Of a stretch of 64,000 nucleotides of DNA, positions 23,777-35,413 are shown in pieces. The stretch spans positions 684,501-748,500 of the forward strand of contig NC_059504.1 in the NCBI RefSeq assembly GCF_914767665.1. Direction: 5' to 3'. Position numbers and translations under genes: made by a program. Below the pieces are notes generated by a model. That model was given only the letters and a program-made list of their open reading frames with translations. It did not search any database and was not told the DNA's origin. Source of the DNA: Harmonia axyridis. Lineage: Eukaryota; Arthropoda; Insecta; Coleoptera; Coccinellidae. Positions within the stretch are counted from its first letter, which is position 1; each line of letters starts with the position of its first letter.

Positions 23777-26464
23777 ATGCTGAGTATTAATAAATCTTTT
23801 GTTTATGGAATATGTTTTGCTTCATTTACATGGATTTTATCATTATATTTGTATATAGAACTAAATAAATCCCTTGCCAATAATAATTCAGTTACTAGTT
23901 TGCCTTTTGATATATTAACTGATAATGGCCTGAAGGATTCTCGAATAACAGGTATATTGATTTAACACACAATAAGAAGTTATACGATATACCTAAGCCA
24001 ACCCTGTTTTAGATTTGAATGAATTAGGCATTATAAAATCTAAAGAAGATAAAATTGTCAGAGATGAAGGTTATAAAGTTCATGCTTTCAATACTCTCAT
24101 AAGCAATAGACTAGGAAATCATAGGTTTATACCAGATACTAGGAATAAATTGTGAGTATTACCATTCAAAACTTCATCTGCATTAATCTCATAGTGAGAA
24201 ATATCCCCACCAAAGTTACTGAACAAAAAATCTTATGTTTTCAACAGGTATTCTAATTTTTTTTTCATGTTTGTAGGTGCCATAATATAACTTATCCTAT
24301 AGATTTACCAGATGCCTCTATTATTATTTGTTTTTATAATGAACATTTTTCTACACTTCTAAGAACAGTTTATTCGATATTGGACAGAACGCCTCCACAA
24401 TATTTGAAAGAGATTGTTTTAGTAGACGATTTTAGTGATATCAGTGATCTGCAAAAAGATCTGAGAGAACATATTAATGTTAATTTAAAAGATAAGGTGA
24501 AAATATATAGAACAGAAAGAAGAGAAGGTCTAATTAGAGCTAGAATATATGGATCTAGAAGAGCAGAAGGGGAGGTATGGAAAAAATATCTATTTCTAGA
24601 GATTTTTTGCTGATCTATTTTTCTTTAACCAGTTAAAAGAATTTTCAAATGAATACAAAAAAAACTGTTCAGTTTTCTCAGATGTATGAATTAGAAAAAT
24701 TTAGAAATATATTGAATTTATCATTTCTTAAACGAACCTTCTAATATCTATGAATTAAAAAAAAATCCATTTTGGATTGTCATTTTAGGTATTGATATTC
24801 CTTGATAGTCATGTTGAAGTCAACCAGCAATGGATTGAACCGCTCCTGAATCGAATAAAAGAAAATAAAAAGAATGTGCCACTACCAGTCATAGACATAA
24901 TAAATGCAGATACTTTTGCTTATACATCAAGCCCCCTGGTTAGAGGGGGATTTACTTGGGGACTCCACTTCAAATGGGATAATTTACCTAAAGGTTAATT
25001 TTTATTATTTTAATTATTTCTCAGTTTTTCCAATTTTTTTTTACTTTAATTTGTAGGTACTCTGGAAAAAGAAGAAAATTTTGTGAAGCCAATAAAAAGT
25101 CCAACCATGGCAGGGGGTCTTTTTGCTATCGATAAAGAATACTTCAGGGAACTAGGGGAATACGATGCTTACATGAATATTTGGGGAGGTGAGAACATCG
25201 AAATATCTTTCAGGGTAAATTACTGTTTGAAATTGTTTAGTTATGATTATAGTTCATTCATTATGAGATTACAGATATGGATGTGCGGAGGCCATATGGA
25301 TATAATGCCTTGCAGCAGAATAGGACATGTTTTTCGTAAACGAAGACCTTACGGAGACCCTAATGGCCAAGATACCATGCTGTATAATTCTCTTAGGGTT
25401 GCTCATGTTTGGATGGATGATTACAAGGTGAATTTCTATTTATTAAACAAAAAGTGAAGATAATAATTATTCAAATTTAATTAGAAAATGTTACCTTGTT
25501 ACCTAACCTAACTTAACCTTTTGTTGCAGAAATTTTTCATAGAATCACGAAAAGGAGCAGAGTCCATGAATTATGGGGATATATCATCCAGATTAACATT
25601 AAGGAAAGAAATAAATTGCAAGGATTTCGAGTGGTATCTAAAAAACGTTTACCCCGAACTAACATTACCAACTGATAACGATGAGAGGTTAAAGAAGAAA
25701 TGGGCTGCAGTAGAACAAGAAAAATATCAACCCTGGTATTCCAGAAAAAGGAATTATATTGCAGAATATCAGATTCGATTGTTGGGCACCAAATTTTGCA
25801 TTCAAAGTGAAAAAGACTCACCGAAAAAGGGTGGAAAACTGGTTCTAGGAATCTGTTCCCAGAGCAAAAACCAGGTGAATTATTTTTTCTGATATTGTTT
25901 ACTCTGTTGACTAGTCAAGTAATAATTTATTTATTTATTTAACCATAAACGGACTGGCCATTTTACTAATTAAGTATATAATGATGAATGATGTTTTCCA
26001 GATGTGGTTCCAAACAGATAAACATGAAATGGTTCTGTCCAAATTATTATGTTTACAATCTGGAAAAGGAATTCCGATGTTATATAAATGTCATGAAACT
26101 GGTGGTGATCAAGAATGGAAACACATAGGAGAAGTAAGTGAATCAATATCCTGATTTAGTAGAGCACACTCCAATAAACATTTTGGTGACTAACTTTTTT
26201 TTTTATTACTAGTACATTTTTTATTGTGCTTAATTTCTTCATTTGTGAGATTTAGTCATGTTCAATTTATTTGTGGAATATTGATTTAATTTGTATGATA
26301 AAGAAATAATTTTTCCATAGGAAGGAATTCCGATCTTCAATTTAGCTGCTGGTACCTGTTTGGGCACAGATGAAGCAAAAATCGGTGCTTTGATTTCAAT
26401 GAAAATTTGCGATCAAGGAAAATTCAATAAATGGGATATCGTATTCTCAGATGTGGAAGTTTAA
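23777..26464 (+). CDS. polypeptide N-acetylgalactosaminyltransferase, GALNT11-like
   Basis: Nine exons join in phase to 582 residues: 23777-23951, 24013-24151, 24277-24574, 24789-24993, 25057-25214, 25275-25427, 25530-25874, 26002-26133, 26321-26464. Residues about 8-28 form a signal anchor, giving a type II Golgi protein. The catalytic domain shows DASIIICFYNEHFSTLLRTV, EIVLVDDFSD, the metal-binding D-x-H as FLDSHVEVN, SPLVRGGFTWGLHFKWD, SPTMAGGLFAID and IWGGENIEISFRIWMCGG. RKRRPYG with QDTML then NSLRVAHVW resembles the GALNT11 / fly pgant35A branch rather than the more common WQCGG type. A C-terminal ricin-like lectin domain (about 440-582) has CLQS and LGICSQSKNQ-type repeats. The enzyme starts mucin-type O-glycans by moving GalNAc from UDP-GalNAc to Ser/Thr. 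AATAAA lies at 26577. The subfamily call is inference. Confidence 0.95.
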
Positions 26465-27119
26465 AGTGGAATTATACTCAAGTGTTATAGTGATATTGAA
26501 ATACAGCTATTTTTCTAACTTTTTTCGTTCTTTAGGATTTTTACAAGGTGATTGTTGTGATATTAATAATTTTTTTAATAAATATAAATAATTTTTAATA
26601 TATTTGTTCATTTTTCCTTTGTCCTCAACTCTGTGCGGTGATGATGAGGGTATAGTTTAGTGCATTACAGACTATTCTGAACAACTGAAGTTTTTTGTTT
26701 TTTATGTGTTACTAAGAGTGTCAGCAAATCCATTCTTAAATTCTGCATTTTTATCCTATTTTAATGTTATTTCGGGCAAATTGTGAGGGGGGGTTTGGGA
26801 AATGAATATCGGAAAATACAAGAAGAAATGAAGAAACTACAGAGAATTGGCCTGCTCAGGTCCAGTAAAATTATCTGACAGTAGACATCAGTATAGGTTA
26901 TTATTTAAGGTTATGGTACTTTGACAATTGATGACTGATGTCAAGCAGCAGGATATGGGGTAGAAAGGTTATTCTGGACTCTAAAGAAAGAGAAAACTAT
27001 GATTTTAATAAGAAATTCTGGGATTTCGACGCTTGAAAGTCGCATGTCAGAGAATTCAGTATATTCAAGTTTGGGATTTCATCTAGAAAAATCAAAAATC
27101 ATGTAAATTCGTACAAAAA
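26465..27119. other. 3' flank of the GalNAc-transferase gene, no gene seen
   Basis: After the poly(A) signal at 26577-26582 no exon or recognisable repeat is visible until the mariner remnant at about 27120. Confidence 0.3.
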
Positions 27120-27490
27120 TTGAAATATTGAAAAAAAAACGCCTTAAATGCAAAAAAAAAATTGTCACCAAGACAATGCTCCTTGTCACAAATCGATGAA
27201 AACCATGGTAAAATTCAACGAATTGCTCTTCCAATTGCTTGACCTGCTAGCTTATTCTCCAGTTCTGACCCCTAGTGGTCACTGGTTTTTTGCAGACATC
27301 AAATGAATACTCCAGAGAAAGAAATTTGGCTTTTATAAAGAAGTTATTGCCGAGGTTGAAGCCTATTTCGAAGGCAAACACGAATTTTTGTACAGAAAAA
27401 GGTTTTGAAAAGTTAGGGGAGCTACATTCACCACTTTTGAAGGTGAGTAGATAGACGAATAAAGTCAAGGTTTGGAAAAAAAGGTTTTTT
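27120..27490 (+). mobile_element. decayed mariner transposase C-terminus
   Basis: Read with frame breaks and stops, the + strand shows HQDNAPCHKSMKTMVKFNEL, then a drifted YSPDLAPSDYWFF-type block (AYSPVLTPSGHWFFADIK). An EVIAEVEAYFEGK C-terminal segment follows. This is the classic mariner (SETMAR-like) catalytic end. The third catalytic region is damaged and several stops interrupt the frame. No terminal repeats are seen. Confidence 0.75.
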
Positions 27491-28307
27491 TACTCGTTAT
27501 TCTCGGGACTTATTTAGTGAAGTGTTAGTAAAAGGAAATACAAAAGCATAATTTAAATCAGTAAATGCGTTCAACTCTTCACATTGCAAAACAGATAAGT
27601 AAATATCAAACCCTATCAATTTTCGACCTCATAACCAGCTTATAAAAAAACTCGTTCAAATATTTCATCGACCAGAACTCCCCTCAATCTTTAGGAGCTG
27701 TCGTAACCACATCACTCTCCTCGCGCTTCGAGGCTACAGACTCCAAATGGAGCCGATATTTACAGAGTAAGTTGCATGAAGATGCTCTTGGAGCGCAACC
27801 CTCGACTGACACGTGTCTGTTCTCACCATCAGGCGATGTCGACACTTTACCGCTATTATGTTAAACGCGGAAACCTTTTATACTTTTATTGGAAATCAAT
27901 TAAAAGCAATTCCTGGCTAGATGTTCTGATCACAATGGGAAGGAAAGAAGGGAAAAATGAACATCCTCTACGTCTCCTCAAGATGTTTGGAAGGAGCTGC
28001 AGATGGAATGGGTAGAATCGATAATTCCGAAAGAGAGTGGTTTCGACCTATTTTGTCTTTTGTTTCACTGATTGAAATGGGGATAGGAAAGACAGCACTA
28101 ATTGAAGCGAATTTTCTTTTATACAATGTGTCCGTAAAGTATGGAACAAATTCATTTTTAGCTAAACAGACCATTTTAAGAAATAATCCTGAAACACGTC
28201 GATTTTTTATTTTAATTTACCTTATTTTAAAATAATAATCCAATATACAGGATGAATTACTTTCGAGTAATGCGTCGTCACCGTCATTTTTTTTTTTAAT
28301 GGAACAC
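27491..28307. other. intergenic, no gene seen
   Basis: No host gene or transposon domain recognised. The segment at about 27660-27860 is somewhat richer in G+C than its surroundings but shows no protein similarity I can name. Confidence 0.3.
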
Positions 28308-29526
28308 CAGGGCCGTATCTAGGTACTATATCGCCTGTGGCAATATCTTAGACAGCGCCCCCCATTTTCGAAGATTTTTTTTTTCATCGATTATATTTTC
28401 TCATAGTATTTTTTTGGACATAACTTAAGTCATATATTTTGTGATTTGTTTATGCTTAGTACGCAAATTCTAGGGAAGGCTAGCAATATTTTCAATGTTT
28501 CCAGCAAGGGCGTAGAAATGGGGGGGAATCATCCCCCTCCCCCCAATATTTCCAAAATATAATATTTCAGAATTCTCGCATAAACGAAAAACGAAAATTT
28601 CTCCATAAAAAGAACCAATAAACATTTTACTTTCCTCTGAAATCGACACGGACTACAAAATCGGACCCTTTTAAGGTTAATGAGTTTATTATCGCTTTCA
28701 AGACGAGTACTTTTACTGCACTACTAGCACATCTATGTCCGAGGTTTATTATTTTCCTTTATCTATCCGCTTTGTCGCCGTCGTCTCTCATTTGCCATCT
28801 GTGATTTTTGCATTCGTAATGGGCATACACTTACTCGTTGTTTTCGGTTTTTTGTTTCATTTTAGTCACAAAATTTCAATACTGTAGTTATCAAAATACT
28901 GAACTAAGTAATTCGCATCGTTAATTGTCTGGGCCGTGTTATACAATTTATTGTGATTCATTCAAATTGCAATTTGATTGTGCAGATATCAGTTTTGAAT
29001 TGATTATATCTAAACGGTGTTCCTAATGTGTACAAATGAAAATGAAATGAAATGAAGATTTCCCGGATCATTTTAAGAAAAAAGTCCTATAACATGAATC
29101 CGCATACGCTTTGGTTTTGAGATACCGATATTAAAGTTCAAGTTTTTTTCTCATAGCACCTTCCCTCCACAAGATATTCAACTTGAATTGGCATAGATCG
29201 TCCGATTCAAAGTTTTCATCTTGTGATATGCTTATTTTCTATGCAAATCTACAGGGTAATATTTTTTCTGGAAGGGTACCTGCTTCTTTCCACCAGAACT
29301 ATTTTTTGATGAAGCACTGGTACTTTAGAAGAATGTGAAAAGAAACTCTGGTCTAGTACAACACTTTTTGGTTTCTTTTAGTTTTGTCGTATTTGCTTTC
29401 GATTTCGAGAAAAAAATTATTCTGTCTGGTGCTCCAATATTTTTTTCTCTTGATATTTTTGAGCGCCCCTTCAGACCTTGCGCCCGTGGCAAGTGCCACC
29501 TTTGCCACGCCCTAGATACGGCACTG
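28308..29526. mobile_element. non-autonomous hAT-type element with 8-bp target duplication
   Basis: The left end is CAGGGCCGTATCTAGG at 28308. The right end, read in reverse complement, is CAGTGCCGTATCTAGG, ending at 29526. The element is flanked by a perfect direct repeat TGGAACAC at 28300-28307 and 29527-29534. An 8-bp target duplication plus CAG-starting inverted repeats is the hallmark of hAT elements. The inner subterminal parts share GCGCCCC-rich stretches. No transposase frame is present in the 1219 bp, so it would depend on an enzyme made elsewhere. Confidence 0.85.
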
Positions 29527-29727
29527 TGGAACACCCCCATTTTATCTCAATTTTCCGATTACTCTAGCTGAGCTGATTCCAGAAATGTATCTCATGTTGA
29601 TTCCAATTGGTACACGGTGGACAAAAATACAAGAGTTTTGTGTGTGCTCATAAAGTAACGCGTAACATTCTTTATTAGTTAAATTAATAATATTATCAAA
29701 AATACTTATTGTCTAGCGGCAATAGGT

Positions 29728-29785
29728 TTGAAAAAAAACTCAAGAAGGGCCATATCAGGAGCATATGGTGGTTGGGTCGATGTGT
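29728..29785 (-). mobile_element. tiny mariner transposase trace
   Basis: On the - strand a short stretch reads QPPYAPDMALLEFF, close to the QPPYSPD-x-AP-x-DF-x-LF block around the third catalytic residue of mariner transposases. Nothing else of the element is recognised nearby. Confidence 0.35.
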
Positions 29786-30254
29786 TTTATTAGTTACCAT
29801 GAGTAATCGTCGAAAAAAAAAATGTTTTTTGATTAATTTTTATTCTGAAGAGCCTTGAAAGGCTTTGATAATATTACCTATCTGATTTTTCAACTTTTGT
29901 GAAGGATTTCGGATGCACAATAACGCGATCATAAACACTAATAACATTTTAAATTTTGAACGAAGGTATTTTGAAAATCAATTTTTTTTTGGATTTCTTG
30001 ATATTTGGTTGTATTCTAGCTCGAGATCGTAATATCAATGCGATAGGCTTATCAAATGATTTTGGTAGAACATTTCAGGAAATTATCTCCACAGTGTCCA
30101 CTGTTAGAGAAAAAGATCTACAGAGCGAATACTTTTTTTTAGTTCGATTTTCGATTATACATAGGTATGCTAAAACGTAAACTGTGACTGTTTCAGATAG
30201 TTTATTTGTTTTTTATTATTCTGGCTTCTTATTTGAAATGAAAAATGAAAAGAG

Positions 30255-31033
30255 CAGGGCCGGCGTTAGGGGTGAAACAGTGAAGCGACTGTTTCAGGCG
30301 CCTCTTTTCGAGGGGTGGCAATTTAGCCGAGTATGTGACCGCCCTTTCATATTTTTGAAAAAATATAGTCTTAAATCAAAAACAACATGAGGTTGGTCCG
30401 CTTCGCTACGTTTATTAACATTAACAATAAAAATCTCCAAACCGTCTTTACTAAGCCGCCAGTTCAATGAATAACACTTGGCAACCCAACCAATATAAGC
30501 AACATTGCCTATTACCCTAATTGAATGAGGGATGGAATGTATTTCACAAAAACGAAAAGAACAGTTCGAATTACGCGGAAGTTGTTTACACATTCAACAT
30601 ATGGAAAATTCCTACGATTCTGCATTCGAAACTAGTTACTGATAAATGCTAAAAGTTTTCGTATGTTTTTAATCCCATTTAGTTTTCGAAGCTTTGCATG
30701 CCTAACCGCCCTTTGTATCTTGTAGTGTGATAGGTAATCTTTCATCGATCGTACGCAGTGTTCTGTGAATGTGAGAATCAGATGTATTTCTTACGCATTG
30801 TTCATCCAGGAATCCAGGAATTTATTGTAGGAAAAAATGTCCGAAAAAAACAGAAACCCAGTGGAAATGACTTTAGAAAGAAACGATTAGCAAAAACGCT
30901 AGAGAAATAAAAAATGGCGAATTATCATCGGGGTGGGTGATGTTTTTTGTTGTGGGGGGGGAGAGGTGTTAATTTACTTTTTCAACAGGGTCACTCTTTG
31001 CTTCAGGTGCAAAAATTGTTCGCGCCGGGCCTG
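30255..31033. mobile_element. hAT-like element, ends only
   Basis: The left end is CAGGGCCGGCGTTAGG at 30255. The right end in reverse complement is CAGGCCCGGCGCGAAC, ending at 31033. The inner subterminal motif GTTTCAGGCGCCTC resembles the opposite-end GCTTCAGGTGCAAA. The flanking 8-mers (GAAAAGAG and TCTAAAAT) do not match, so the target duplication has decayed or the ends belong to different insertions. No transposase frame is seen. Confidence 0.45.
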
Positions 31034-31479
31034 TCTAAAATTACCTCAGTTCAGTTTACGTTTTTGAATGTGTAAAATCAAAAAAATGAAAAAAAAAAAT
31101 TCAACCGTTTCGTTTTTCTTAAAACTATTGGGGAGTTACGTATTTGTATCAAATTAAGTACAAAACTCGATGTTTTATAAAAAATAAATATTGAATATTA
31201 GCTTGAGAGTATGACATTTGAAATGATTTCCATCCCTTATAATAATTGATCAGATTCTCAAACCAGGAAAATTTTAGGCAATCAGCTCAGGAAAAAAGAA
31301 GTATATTTCAAGAGGGCGTAAATTTTTTTTTCCACTAATGATTCCAAAAAATTACCGTCGTAAATAATAAACGAAAACAGTATCCTACTAACAGCTCATT
31401 ACCTTGAATAATACATCGCAACCGCGTTTGACTCGAAGACCAATTCGATCATTCTTAGACTCATTAAGAACAACATTGT

Positions 31480-31740
31480 AACCGCCAAACACCCCAAGAT
31501 CAACCAATGGCGTACGTTTGCTCATTTGCCCCCGTCCAATCCGGGGCTGTCGGCCTGATCGACCGCAACGGATCGCCGTCCTTTTCACCCCATTCAACCC
31601 TTAAGAGGGCGGGATCTGCCAAAGTAGCGCCTCGATATGAAAACCACCAAAATATTCGTATTTTCTGTGAACGGCGGTGGTGGTGAAGAAGTTGGTGCAC
31701 TCGCGGATGATCGGGGTTGGGCCATTAAGGGTTAAGGTAG
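31480..31740. other. G+C-rich island in AT-rich intergenic DNA
   Basis: This stretch is clearly richer in G+C and CpG than all its surroundings (for example GGATCGCCGTCC and GAGGGCGGGATC). Overlapping open frames of 60-70 codons exist on the - strand without recognisable domains. It could be an undetected exon, an RNA-gene promoter or part of a transposon. Confidence 0.4.
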
Positions 31741-32636
31741 GTGACTTTCACCCCCCGCATCCCTTACAATTGTGGAAAAAATTGAAATTTTTAGATTATT
31801 CATTTTCTGGTAAAATATCATTGAAAATTAGGAAATCACTGAGCCTAATTAAGAGCTCTTGGCAGTCTTTCATTCATCCGCCAATTGCACCCTTGGAGGC
31901 CACGTATGCATCCCTTCATACAGTTGCAATTGGCACAATGCTCAAAAGCTCTTGAAATTCACGACAGTTGGTACTTTTCTCTTGGTTTTATTTCAGTGGG
32001 AATTTAGTATAAATCCCGGATAAAAACAATAATAAATTGGATTAAATTTGCTTTTGAGTGAAGATAAAAATCCATATTGGCGATAATTCCCCATTGTGGA
32101 ATATTTAAAAGTAGAAAAAGGGATGCTCTGACTGAAATTCAGGAGTTTTCATCTAGAGACAATCGTACCGTTGGAGATCACATGTAACTGTATTATATAT
32201 GTGGTATCTAGGAGTGCGATTGGCGAATTAATGAACGAGCGCTCAAAAGCTTCCGACTACCGTCGGCGCTTTACTAATTTATTTTTTTCTCGATATTCTG
32301 CTTGTAGTTTCTATGGTTTTAACGACACTATTAGCATGAAATTTTTCCATACAAAAATTTGCGGATAAGTGCACTCACCCGAAAATTTTGACGCTACCCA
32401 ATTGGGTAGCGTCAATTCTAACACCGCTGACCGATTTCTCGTAGATCTTGTAGTTTAAGAAAAAATTGAAATCAAAATTCCGGAAAAATCAGTAAAAATT
32501 GCATTTCTACACAAAAATCGTTATATCTCCTGAAATTTGTGTCACAGACCTCTCAAATGAAAACGTTTTATGAAGATTGAGCTCTTATTCCCAACATGTT
32601 GGGGTTTCCAGTATCTGACTAGTAGTTTCGGAAATA
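31741..32636. other. intergenic, no gene seen apart from a short palindrome
   Basis: No gene or transposon domain recognised. A 28-bp perfect palindrome (two copies of TTGACGCTACCCAA in inverted order) lies at 32388-32415. Confidence 0.3.
32388..32415. repeat. 28-bp perfect palindrome
   Basis: The half-site TTGACGCTACCCAA is followed directly by its exact reverse complement with no spacer. The symmetry does not extend further. In a background this AT-rich, a 28-bp perfect dyad with a G+C-containing core is unlikely by chance. It could be a junction of two element ends or a very short hairpin element. Confidence 0.8.
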
Positions 32637-34540
32637 CACTGCCCAAAAAAATTAACGCACATTATGGAAATCTCAAATTTATTCTATAACTGAAGGTGTT
32701 CTCAATGATAATTATTTTTATCAGAATTATGCATGCATATGTTATCCACTTTCAACGTTTTTCTTCAATACAGATGTTTTTTCCCAGCAGGAATAAAAAA
32801 AGATGAGATTATCAGATTTTGAATGTATTGGCTCCATTCTGAAATCAGTTGTTCTCGATCAAGACCTAGTGGTCGTTGATAATGGAGCTATATGAATGCT
32901 GATAGGTATATCGGGTGTCCCAAGGTGAGTGGCCTATTAGATTATTATGGAAACTATTGATGGTAAAGATTTCAAATTTTGTGGATAGATATTTGGCCAT
33001 GTAAGGTACATTTTTAAAATAATTTCACATTTCCAGTGTTGCCGGATGTACGACAATTTGGCAACAACTTTGTTATTTTGAATGGGACATCAGGTATTTC
33101 TATTTTTTTTATGATACTCCGTAAAATATTGAATCTATTCACTCTTACTTTTCCATCCCTATCTTCAACGGTTTTTGAGTTATTAATTATTTTTCGAAAT
33201 TTTAGATCAAATTAGCGTATTACAAAAATGACTCTAGTTCGCTCAATATTTGAGATTTAAGTCAGAAATTTTGCAAGTCGTTAGATATTGATCTGATCTG
33301 TGTCACTGCTTTTGAATTATGGTTGTCAATAATACAGGACGGACCAAAAAAATCATCATTTGCCAAGTTACAAAATTGTAAAAAAGTCTGTGTAAGTGAA
33401 TAGCAGAATTGTAGAATGAGTTGAACTGATTCCAAAAATGGAAAAATATACTAGGGGTCTAATTTGAAAAAATAGACTTTTTTACAATTTTGTAACTTGG
33501 CAATTGGTGATTTTTTTTGGTGCGTCCTGTATTATTGACAACCATAATTCAAAAGCAGTGACACAGATCAGATCAATATCTAACGACTTGCAAAATTTCT
33601 GACTTAAATCTCAAATATTGAGCGAGCTAGAGTCATTTTCGTAATACGCCAATTTGACCTAAAATTTAGAAAAATAATTAATAACTCAAAAACCGTCAAA
33701 GATAGGGATGGAAAAGTAAGAGTGAATAGATTTAATATTTTATGGAGTATCATAAAAAAAATAGAAATACCGGATGTCCCATTCAAAATAACAAAGTTGT
33801 TGCCAAATTGTCGTACATCCGGCAACACTGGAAATGTGAAATTATTTCAAACATGTACCTTACATGGCCAAATATCTATCCACAAAATTTGAAATCTTTA
33901 CCATCAATAGTTTCCATAATAATCTAATAGGCCACTCACCTTGGGACACCCGATATAAGGAACATTCTTGAAGAGCATGTAGTGCCATTTGCCCCATACA
34001 TTGGTGAAAATTTCATTTTTATGGACGATAATGCCAGACCCCATCGTGCGCGCATCGTTCAGGAGTACCTTGAAGAGGTTGAAGTCTCTCGAATGGAATG
34101 GCCAGCAAGAAGTCCAGATCTCAATCCGATTGAGCAGGTTTGGGACAACTTCAATAGAAGGCTGAGAAGTTCAGAAAATCATCCAGCTACTCTTAATGAC
34201 TTAGGAATCCAACTCTGAGAAATCTGGGAAGGATTAGATCAGAACATTTTAAGATCACTCATTTTGAGTATGAACCGTCGTTGCCGAGCTGTAATTAACG
34301 CAAGGGGTGGAAATACCAAGTATTAAATCACTTATCAGCTTTCCAGTATTTTGAAAATTGTTTATTTCTCTTCTTTCACATAAGATTCGGTGAAATCCTG
34401 AATTTTTCTTCCATTTAATGTGTCTTGTTTCGTTCAAAACCTTCCCGAGAGAACATAAAGAATAAGTTATAAAGTCAATGTAGAATTAACTTTCATTAAA
34501 ATTGAGATTTTCAGAAAGTGCGTTAATTTTTTTGCGCAAA
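32637..34540 (+). mobile_element. Tc1-like element, deleted and interrupted
   Basis: AAAAAAATTAACGCAC near the left end (about 32645) and its reverse complement near the right end (about 34519-34537) form the inner part of an inverted repeat; the outermost bases have diverged. The + strand encodes Tc1 transposase pieces: a short segment ending MNADRY before 32910, then after the foldback insertion NILEEHVVPFAPYIG, FIFMDDNARPHRAR, WPARSPDLNPIEQVWD and later RRCRAVINARGG. The DDNARPH and NPIEQ motifs carry the second catalytic Asp and the final Glu. The N-terminal DNA-binding half is absent and a stop follows LGIQL at about 34216. It is inactive. Confidence 0.85.
32911..33953. mobile_element. 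foldback element (two inverted arms of about 480 bp)
   Basis: The left arm (32911-33388) and right arm (33474-33953) are near-identical inverted copies around an 85-bp loop. The ends are TCGGGTGTCCC and GGGACACCCGA, flanked by TA. Removing 32911-33953 plus one TA restores an uninterrupted reading D-R-Y-I-R-N in the surrounding Tc1 transposase, which fixes the borders exactly. The arms differ at only a few sites, so the insertion or a gene-conversion event is fairly recent. There is no coding capacity. TA duplication suggests movement by a Tc1/mariner-type enzyme. Confidence 0.9.
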
Positions 34541-35319
34541 TTTCAAGTTTGATATTTCGAAAACTGATTCGGATATGAAAAAATGATAAATGCCGTTAGA
34601 ATCTAAGGCCGGACTAGTTCCTATTCGATCTTTGGATTCTGCACATCCCAAAACGTAAAAGTTCCAAAAAAGTTATCATTCCAAATAATAAACACAAATA
34701 ATTGACTGAATTGAGAAAGCACATCGAAACCATACCTTCATCATCAAATCCTATCTCGAATTCTAATGATCTTCATTCATACACACGCAACACAATATCG
34801 AACGTCGATGATTACGATTCTATTGACTCCAGAGCCAGATGCTGCCAAAGTTCGCAAAAATGACGTGCATTTTTTTTCGATCCCTCCTGGGTCTTAGTAC
34901 ATTATAAATTCAAATTATCTGGCCCGCGTCATTTTTTATGAATAGAATCCATCAAACGTGGCAACACTTTGCGGTGACAAGTTTATGAAGTAATTATCAG
35001 ATGATGACTTACAACTTTATGCTCCGGAGGACTTTTGGGTTTTTGCATATTTGTCTGGAAAGGATTACCTTTGATCTGAATATTTTACGGCAACCTTAAC
35101 ATAGGGCGATGTTTCATTGATAGAGAGAGATATATATCTTCTACAGACAACAATATGTTTTTGAACTAAACAGTAAAGGGAATAACACTTGTCTAAATAA
35201 CTCCCTGGCATAGCTAGTAAAACATATTAAACGTGGTCGAATTTGTCAGTTGTTTCAGAAAATATCAAAAACATGGATTCATCACTATTCACTTCACTCC
35301 TGTTTCAAAAACAGAGTCA
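34541..35319. other. intergenic, no gene seen
   Basis: AT-rich sequence between transposon remnants. Nothing recognisable on either strand. Confidence 0.3.
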
Positions 35320-35411
35320 GCTTAGTTCGAGCCTATTTCGAAGCAAAATACAAATATTTCCACATAAAAGGTATTGAAAAGAAAGAGAACTGAAGAGCGT
35401 TGGACTACATG
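35320..35411 (+). mobile_element. mariner transposase C-terminal trace
   Basis: The + strand reads RAYFEAKYKYFHIKGIEK and then, after a stop, RALDYM. This matches the last part of mariner transposases (EAYFEAK, then R-W-x-C-I). It is cut off by the next insertion at 35414. Confidence 0.55.
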
Positions 35412-35413
35412 TA

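Noticed and set aside
33604..33828. 74-codon frame in the foldback element
   Set aside because: It lies within one inverted arm of a non-coding element and shows no similarity to known proteins.
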